Shown here piece by piece: positions 38,797-43,975 of a DNA stretch of 43,975 nucleotides. The translations under genes were made by a program, and so were the position numbers. Below the pieces are notes generated by a model. It was not told where the DNA came from. It saw nothing but the letters and a program-made list of their open reading frames with translations, and searched no databases. Source of the stretch: 73-13 sp035556395 (GTDB lineage Bacteria > Actinomycetota > Actinomycetes > Actinomycetales > Microbacteriaceae). The stretch covers positions 1-43,975 of the forward strand of contig DATMFB010000183.1 in the NCBI GenBank assembly GCA_035556395.1. The letters run 5' to 3'. Within the stretch, counting starts at the first letter, position 1; each line of letters opens with the position of its first letter.

Positions 38797-40145
38797 ATCC
38801 CGAGGTCACCCGCGAAGTCGCCAGCCTCGAGGCGGGCCTTGACCGCCGTGAGGTAGCGCGCCGCGTCCGCGCCGTCGATGATCCGGTGATCGTACGACAG
38901 TGCGAGGTAGACGAACGATCGAACGGCGATCGCCTCGGTGCCGTCGACCTCCACGACCGCGGGCCGCTTCGTCACGATGCCCGTGCCGAGGATCGCCGAC
39001 TGCGGCAGGAACACGACGGGCGTGTCGAAGAGCGCGCCGCGCGAGCCCGTGTTCGTCAGCGTGAACGTGCCGCCGGCGAGCTCGTCGGGCTTGAGCTGGT
39101 TGTTCCGCGTGCGGTTCGCGAGGTCCGCGATCACGGCCGCCCACTCGGCGACGGACTTGCCGAGGGCGTCGCGGACGACGGGGGTCAGCAGACCGCGATC
39201 GGTGTCGACGGCGATCGAGACGTTCTCCGCCGGCGGGTAGACGATGCTGTCGCCGTCGACCGTCGCGTTGATGATCGGGTAGGCGGCGAGGGCCTCGGTC
39301 GCAGCGACGGCGAAGAACGGCAGGAACGACAGCTTCTGACCGGTCTTCGCGAGGAAGTCGGCCTTCACCCGGTCGCGGTACTGCGCGATGGCCGTGACGT
39401 CGACCTCGACGACCGAGGTCAGCTGCGCCGTCGAGGTCATCGACAGGACGGCGCGCTCGGCGACGACCTTGCGCAGGCGGGACATCGGGACGGAGGTGCC
39501 GCGGAGCGCGGAGACCTCGGGCGCGGGCGCTGCGACAGAGGCGGTGGGCGCCGGGGCTGCGGCCGGGGCCGCCGCGAGGACGTCCTCCTTCGTGATGCGA
39601 CCGCCGACGCCGGTGCCCTTGATCGAGTCGAGGGAGACGCCGAGGTCGTTCGCGAGCTTGCGGACGATCGGGGTCAGGTAACCGACGGGCTCGCCGCCGG
39701 TCTCGGCAGCGGGGGCCGCAGCCGGTGCGGCGGGCGCCGCAGGTGCGGGGGGAGCCGGGGGCGCCGCAGGCGCGGCGACGGGGGCTTCGACGGGCTCGGC
39801 TGCCGGGGCCGGCTCAGGCGCCGGTGCGGGCTCGGGAGCGGGGGCCGGCGCTGCCGCGGGCTCAGCTGCGGGCTCGGCAACGGGCGCGGCCGGCGCGGCA
39901 GGAGCCTCGTCGGCGCTTCCGATGCGGGCGAGCACGGCGCCGACCTCGGCGGTCTCGTCCTCGGGGACGAGGATCTCCTGCAGCACGCCACCGAAGGGCG
40001 ACGGGATCTCGGTGTCGACCTTGTCGGTCGAGATCTCGACGAGTGGCTCATCGACGGCGACGGTGTCACCGACCTGCTTGAGCCACCGAGTGATGGTGCC
40101 TTCGGTGACGCTCTCGCCGAGTGCCGGGAGGACGACGTCGCTCAT
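38793..40145 (-). CDS. sucB: Dihydrolipoamide acyltransferase (E2 of a 2-oxoacid dehydrogenase)
   Basis: 450 aa. Core of the 2-oxoglutarate or pyruvate dehydrogenase complex: carries the acyl group on a lipoyl-Lys and passes it to CoA. Seen: one lipoyl domain with Lys42 in ISTDKVDTE, a 70-residue Ala/Pro/Glu linker (about 78-150), a peripheral subunit-binding domain (YLTPIVRKLANDLGV...GRITKEDVL), and the catalytic domain with His420/Asp424 in SYDHRIIDGAD. Actinobacterial names vary (SucB, DlaT); substrate not decided here. AAGGAG lies about 10 nt before the ATG, and the gene is 27 bp after lpdA on the same strand. Confidence 0.93.
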   Translation of the reverse strand: MSDVVLPALGESVTEGTITRWLKQVGDTVAVDEPLVEISTDKVDTEIPSPFGGVLQEILVPEDETAEVGAVLARIGSADEAPAAPAAPVAEPAAEPAAAPAPAPEPAPAPEPAPAAEPVEAPVAAPAAPPAPPAPAAPAAPAAAPAAETGGEPVGYLTPIVRKLANDLGVSLDSIKGTGVGGRITKEDVLAAAPAAAPAPTASVAAPAPEVSALRGTSVPMSRLRKVVAERAVLSMTSTAQLTSVVEVDVTAIAQYRDRVKADFLAKTGQKLSFLPFFAVAATEALAAYPIINATVDGDSIVYPPAENVSIAVDTDRGLLTPVVRDALGKSVAEWAAVIADLANRTRNNQLKPDELAGGTFTLTNTGSRGALFDTPVVFLPQSAILGTGIVTKRPAVVEVDGTEAIAVRSFVYLALSYDHRIIDGADAARYLTAVKARLEAGDFAGDLGI

Positions 40146-40172
40146 GGTGCTGTGCTCCTTCTTACGGGACGT

Positions 40173-41546
40173 TCAGATCGCGTGCAGGGGCTTGCCTGCG
40201 AGGGCGAGGAACGCCTCGCCGAGCGCTTCGTTCTGGGTGGGGTGCGCGTGGATCAGCGGCGCGATGTCCTCGGGGTACGCCTCCCAGTTGACGATGAGCT
40301 GCGCCTCCCCGATGAGCTCGCCGACGCGGGCGCCGATCATGTGCACGCCGAGGACGGGACCGTCCTTGAGCCGCACGACCTTGATCGAGCCCGCGGTGTG
40401 CAGGATGTGGCTCTTGCCGTTGCCGGCGAGGTTGTAGTCGTAGGCGACGATCGCATCGGCGCCGTGCGCCTCGACGGCCTTCGCCTCGCTGAGGCCGACC
40501 GACGCGACCTCGGGGTCGCTGTAGGTGACCTTCGGGATGTTCGTGTCCGAGACGACGATGGGGGCGAGCCCCGCGATCTCCTCGGCGACGAAGATGCCCT
40601 GCTGGAACCCGCGGTGCGCGAGCTGGAGTCCCGGGACGATGTCGCCGACCGCGTAGACGCCGTCGACGCCGGTGCGCAGGCGCTCGTCGGTGATGACGAA
40701 CCCGCGGTCGATCTTGACGCCCGCCTCCTCGAAGCCGAGCCCCGCGGTGACCGGACCGCGGCCGACCGCGACGAGGAGGATGTCGCCCTCGAGGGTCTCG
40801 CCGTTCTCGAGCGTGACCGTCACGGCGTTCTCGGTTTGGGTGGCCGACTGGAATCGCACGCCGACCTTGAACTCGATGCCGCGCTTGCGGAACGCGCGCT
40901 CGAACTGCTTCGAGATCGACTCGTCCTCGTTCGGGACGAGGTGCGGCAGTGCCTCGATGATCGTGACGTCCGCGCCCCACGACTTCCAGACCGAGGAGAA
41001 CTCGACGCCGATGACGCCGCCGCCGAGGACGATCGCCTTCTTCGGCACCCAGTCGAGCTGCAGCGCCTGCTCGGAGCCGATGATGCGGCCGCCGAGCTCG
41101 AGGCCTGGGATGGTCCGCGTGTAGGAGCCGGTCGCGAGCACGACGTTCTGGCCGGTGTAGGTGTCCTCGCCGACCTGGACGGTGCGCGGTGCGACGAGCT
41201 TGCCCTCGCCCGCGATGGTCGTGATCCCGCGCGCCTTGAGCAGACCCTGGAGGCCCTTCCACTTGGACTGGACGACCTCGTCCTTGTAGGCGAGCACGCC
41301 GGGGACGTCGACGCCCTGGAACTCGGCCGTGACGCCGAACTTCGCGGCATCTCGCGTCGCGTCCGCGACCTCGGCCGCGTGCAGGAGCGCCTTCGTCGGG
41401 ATGCAGCCGACGTGGAGGCAGGTGCCGCCGACCTTGTCCTTCTCGACGAGCGCCACGCTCATGCCGAGTTCGCTCGCGCGCAGCGCGGCGGCGTAACCGC
41501 CGCTCCCGCCGCCGAGGACTACGAGGTCGAAGGTCTGCTCAGCCAC
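40173..41546 (-). CDS. lpdA: Dihydrolipoyl dehydrogenase (E3)
   Basis: FAD enzyme that reoxidises dihydrolipoamide with NAD+. 457 aa. Seen: FAD-binding GGGSGGYAAA at the start, redox disulfide Cys43/Cys48 in GGTCLHVGCIPTK, NAD-binding GGGVIGVEF in the middle, VAVGRGP, and the C-terminal dyad His435/Glu440 in HAHPTQNEALGE. Its product serves the E2 encoded just downstream. The GTG start has AGGGA about 9 nt before it. A TAAGGT box over the pepA stop may give it its own promoter. Confidence 0.97.
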   Translation of the reverse strand: MAEQTFDLVVLGGGSGGYAAALRASELGMSVALVEKDKVGGTCLHVGCIPTKALLHAAEVADATRDAAKFGVTAEFQGVDVPGVLAYKDEVVQSKWKGLQGLLKARGITTIAGEGKLVAPRTVQVGEDTYTGQNVVLATGSYTRTIPGLELGGRIIGSEQALQLDWVPKKAIVLGGGVIGVEFSSVWKSWGADVTIIEALPHLVPNEDESISKQFERAFRKRGIEFKVGVRFQSATQTENAVTVTLENGETLEGDILLVAVGRGPVTAGLGFEEAGVKIDRGFVITDERLRTGVDGVYAVGDIVPGLQLAHRGFQQGIFVAEEIAGLAPIVVSDTNIPKVTYSDPEVASVGLSEAKAVEAHGADAIVAYDYNLAGNGKSHILHTAGSIKVVRLKDGPVLGVHMIGARVGELIGEAQLIVNWEAYPEDIAPLIHAHPTQNEALGEAFLALAGKPLHAI

Positions 41547-41594
41547 TTTCGGATTCCCTGCTCTCGTGAAGCGATTCGGCGATTGCCCCGGATA

Positions 41595-41600
41595 ACCTTA
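41595..41600 (-). promoter_or_regulatory. -10 box TAAGGT for lpdA, overlapping the pepA stop
   Basis: The minus-strand TAAGGT begins with the TAA stop codon of pepA and would give a leader of about 40 nt for lpdA. Confidence 0.4.
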
Positions 41601-43109
41601 CTCGCCCGGCGCGAGGTCTGCGGCGAGCGCGACGAGCGCCCGGACCGCGACGCCGGTCGTCCCCGTGGCGGTGTAGCCGTAGGCGCCGCCCTCGTTATTC
41701 GCGGGACCTGCGATGTCGAGGTGAGTCCACGGGATCCGGGGCGCGTCGTCGGCATCGGAGGCCGGACCGACGAAGTCCTGCAGGAACGCGCCGGCGATGA
41801 ACATGCCGCCGACCGTGGTGCCCATCTTGACGTTCGCGAGGTCCGCGACGTCCGACTTGAGCTGCGGACGCCATTCCGAGCCGAGCGGCACGCGCCAGAA
41901 GTCCTCGCCGACGGTCGCCGCCGCGGCGACGAGGCGGTCGGTGAGCTCGGGCTCGCCCATGACGGGCACGGTGCGGAAGCCGAACGCGTTGCGCGCCGCG
42001 CCGGTGAGCGTCGCGACGTCGACGATCGCGTCGGGCCGCAGCTCACTCGCCGCGACGAGTCCGTCGGCGAGCACGAGGCGCCCCTCCGCATCGGTGTTGA
42101 GCACCTCGACCGTCGTGCCGCCCTTGATGGTGATGACGTCGTTCGGTCGCGTCGCGTTGCTCCCGATCATGTTCTCCGCGATGCAGAGGAACGCGGTGAT
42201 GTTCGTGCGGATGCCGAGACGGGCGGCCGCGAGCACGGCGCCGAGCACCGTCGCGGCGCCGGTCATGTCGTACTTCATGCCGACCATCGAGGCCGCCGGC
42301 TTGAGCGAGAGCCCGCCGGTATCGAAGGTGATCCCCTTGCCCACGAGCGCGACGTGGGCGGTCGCGCCCTCCGGCCGGTACTCGACGACGACGAGGCGGG
42401 GCGGGTGGATCGAGCCCTGGCCGACCGCGAGGATGCCCGTGAAGCCGCCCGCCGCGAGTTCGGCCGGGTCGAGCACGCGCGCGCTGATGGCCGCGCCGGC
42501 CGCTGCCGCGGTCTCGACCTCCTCCAGGGCGCGCGCGGCGAGCGTCTCGGGATAGAGCTCGTTCGCCGGCGTGTTGACGAGATCGCGGACGAGGTGGACG
42601 CTGCCGGCGGTCGCGTCCGCGACGGCGACCGCGGACTCGTCGACGCCGTCGGCTCCCGCGAGGACGATCGCGGCGGGCGGGGCGCTCTTGGGGTCGGGCT
42701 TGGAGCGGTAGCCGGCGAACGCGTAGGCGCCGAGCGCCGCGCCCTCGAGGATCGCGGTCGCCTGCGCCACGCCTTCGAACGGCAGTCCGAGGATGACCGA
42801 GGTCATGCCGCGCAGCTGGCGGGTCGCCGCGCCGGCCGCGCGCCGGAGCAGGTTCGCATCGCGCTCGTCCGAGCCGATGCCGATCAGCGCGACGGTCGCC
42901 GCCGCGATGCCATCCGCGGCGGACAGGCGCGTGAGCTCGTCCGCAGCGCCCGTGACGCCGAGCGCCTGCGCCGCCGCTTGGAGCGCGGGGAACGCGCCTT
43001 CGGGGAGGATCCGCGGCCCGTCGGCCCCCTTCGCGACGGCAAGGACGAGGACGTCGCCATCCGCCTGTGCGGGAGATGCGGGCGAGACGGAGAGCTTCGG
43101 GAATGCCAC
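41598..43109 (-). CDS. pepA: Leucyl aminopeptidase (M17)
   Basis: Two-metal cytosolic aminopeptidase, 503 aa. Seen: the catalytic block VGKGITFDTGGLSLKP with metal ligands and active-site Lys, MKYDMTGAA, and the family signature NTDAEGRLVLADG. The N-terminal 180 residues form the non-catalytic domain. The GTG at 43109 lies 6 nt after TAGGAT. It may be followed by lpdA and sucB in one unit (51-bp gap). It is divergent from the PAC2-family gene with 91 bp between. Confidence 0.96.
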   Translation of the reverse strand: MAFPKLSVSPASPAQADGDVLVLAVAKGADGPRILPEGAFPALQAAAQALGVTGAADELTRLSAADGIAAATVALIGIGSDERDANLLRRAAGAATRQLRGMTSVILGLPFEGVAQATAILEGAALGAYAFAGYRSKPDPKSAPPAAIVLAGADGVDESAVAVADATAGSVHLVRDLVNTPANELYPETLAARALEEVETAAAAGAAISARVLDPAELAAGGFTGILAVGQGSIHPPRLVVVEYRPEGATAHVALVGKGITFDTGGLSLKPAASMVGMKYDMTGAATVLGAVLAAARLGIRTNITAFLCIAENMIGSNATRPNDVITIKGGTTVEVLNTDAEGRLVLADGLVAASELRPDAIVDVATLTGAARNAFGFRTVPVMGEPELTDRLVAAAATVGEDFWRVPLGSEWRPQLKSDVADLANVKMGTTVGGMFIAGAFLQDFVGPASDADDAPRIPWTHLDIAGPANNEGGAYGYTATGTTGVAVRALVALAADLAPGE

Positions 43110-43115
43110 GGCTCA

Positions 43116-43121
43116 ATCCTA
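43116..43121 (-). promoter_or_regulatory. -10 box TAGGAT for leaderless pepA
   Basis: The minus-strand TAGGAT ends 6 nt before the GTG at 43109. Confidence 0.6.
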
Positions 43122-43188
43122 GGAGCGCCCGATCGGGCGTGTTCGCCCACAGCGTGCCGGTCGCGCCGTGGGGCCGAACGCGCGCGCG

Positions 43189-43194
43189 TAGGCT
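43189..43194 (+). promoter_or_regulatory. -10 box TAGGCT for the PAC2-family gene
   Basis: TAGGCT ends 6 nt before the GTG at 43201. Confidence 0.6.
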
Positions 43195-43200
43195 GAAACG

Positions 43201-43975
43201 GTGCGGGATCCGGAAGAGCTCTACGAGGTCGTCGGGGACCTCGATGCGATTCCGCGCGGCCTCGACCTCATCGCGGGGTTGACGGGCTTCGCGGACGCCG
43301 GCAGCGTCGTCACGCAACTCGGCGGGCACCTGCTCGAGGAGCTCTCGGGCGAGGAGGTCGTGCGCTTCGTCAACGACGAGCTGCTCGACTACCGTTCGCG
43401 TCGGCCCATCATGACGTTCGAGCAGACCCAGCTCACCGAGTTCCGGCCGCACGAGCTCGGCATCCACCTGCTGCGCGACGAGATGGACAAGCCCTTCCTG
43501 CTGCTCACGGGCTACGAGCCGGACCTGCAGTGGGAGCGGTTCACCGCGGCGCTCATGGGGCTCATCGACCGGCTCGGGGTCGCCCGCACGACCTGGGTGC
43601 ACGCGATCCCCATGCCGGTGCCGCACACGCGCCCGATCCGGGCGACCGTGAGCGGCAACCGGGCTGAAGTCACGGAGTCGCTCTCCATCTGGCGCCCCAC
43701 GACCCAGCTGCCCGCGACCGCGATGCACCTCCTCGAGTACCGGCTGCAGGAGACGGGCCACGCCGTCACGGGCTTCGCCCTGCTCGTGCCGCACTACCTC
43801 GGCGACACGACGTATCCGACCGCCGCCGTCACGGCGCTCGAGTCGATCACGGCCGCGACGGGCCTCATCTTCCCGACGGACGCCCTTCGGGAAGAGGGTC
43901 GCGAGCTCGTCGGCCGGATCGAGGAGCAGGTCACGAACAACGACGAGCTGCGTCGTCTGATCGACTCGCTCGAGC
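43201..43975 (+). CDS. PAC2 family protein (3' partial)
   Basis: 258 residues are visible and the frame stays open to the window end. Starts VRDPEELYEVVGDLDAIP. Seen: LIAGLTGFADAGSVVTQLGGHLLE, the PAC2 pattern, then DYRSRRPIMTF, LLLTGYEPDLQW and VHAIPMPVPHTRP. The family (proteasome assembly chaperone 2-like) is found in actinomycetes that may or may not have proteasomes; role in this lineage unknown. The GTG start is set by the -10 box. Confidence 0.9.
   Translation, partial: MRDPEELYEVVGDLDAIPRGLDLIAGLTGFADAGSVVTQLGGHLLEELSGEEVVRFVNDELLDYRSRRPIMTFEQTQLTEFRPHELGIHLLRDEMDKPFLLLTGYEPDLQWERFTAALMGLIDRLGVARTTWVHAIPMPVPHTRPIRATVSGNRAEVTESLSIWRPTTQLPATAMHLLEYRLQETGHAVTGFALLVPHYLGDTTYPTAAVTALESITAATGLIFPTDALREEGRELVGRIEEQVTNNDELRRLIDSLE

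Overview
The window is high-GC, gene-dense chromosomal DNA from an actinomycete, most likely a member of the Microbacteriaceae. Support for this comes from the GTG/ATG start usage, the actinobacterial RNase P RNA, polyphosphate glucokinase, the glnA2-glnE-glnA1 nitrogen locus, the DUF4191 protein beside glnA1, and a DUF7882-type small protein that I associate with Microbacteriaceae. Gene content overlaps the Mycobacterium tuberculosis pepB-dlaT-glnA1-glnE-glnA2-panB-RNase H-zinc-ribbon-nif3 and dnaG-dgt neighbourhoods (from memory). The family call is inference.

Layout. 1-6200 (+): dusB (5' end missing), dgt, dnaG, a lone ABC-type ATPase and a D-2-hydroxyacid dehydrogenase. 6234-8860: a beta-helix/Ig-like secreted surface protein of unusual composition, then tRNA-Asn on the minus strand. 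8869-14832: azlC-azlD exporter, def, a NIPA-like DMT transporter overlapping a CAU tRNA, a 72-aa hypothetical, a membrane-domain/lipase fusion, marC and apt. 14848-19987: a secreted 5'-nucleotidase, an EamA transporter, and a nif3 / zinc-ribbon-family / RNase H operon. 19994-24215: a Na+/H+ antiporter, rnpB, ppgK, map and a small acidic protein. 24252-28001: an Old Yellow Enzyme reductase, panB and nadE. 28063-37633: glnA2-glnE, a helicase, a short accessory stretch of small genes (34160-35242), glnA1 and DUF4191. 37761-43975: a degenerate kinase-like membrane protein, sucB, lpdA, pepA and the start of a PAC2-family gene.

How it works together. This is mostly housekeeping: DNA priming and dNTP control, co-translational processing (def, map), cofactor synthesis (panB, nadE), nitrogen assimilation with its adenylylation control, and the E2/E3 subunits of a 2-oxoacid dehydrogenase. 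Two themes run across the genes. First, about eighteen start codons sit 6-7 nt after a TANNNT box with no Shine-Dalgarno, which points to pervasive leaderless transcription. Second, a dispersed GC-rich repeat (core CCCTTCGACTCG...CTCGCTCAGGG) occurs six times, three of them translated in frame inside dnaG and nadE. No IS element, prophage or CRISPR array is visible. The best candidates for something new are the protein-invading repeat family, a multi-hairpin leader with overlapping micro-ORFs at 34160-34409, a kinase-like protein that has lost its catalytic residues, and an ABC ATPase lacking the usual catalytic Glu and switch His.
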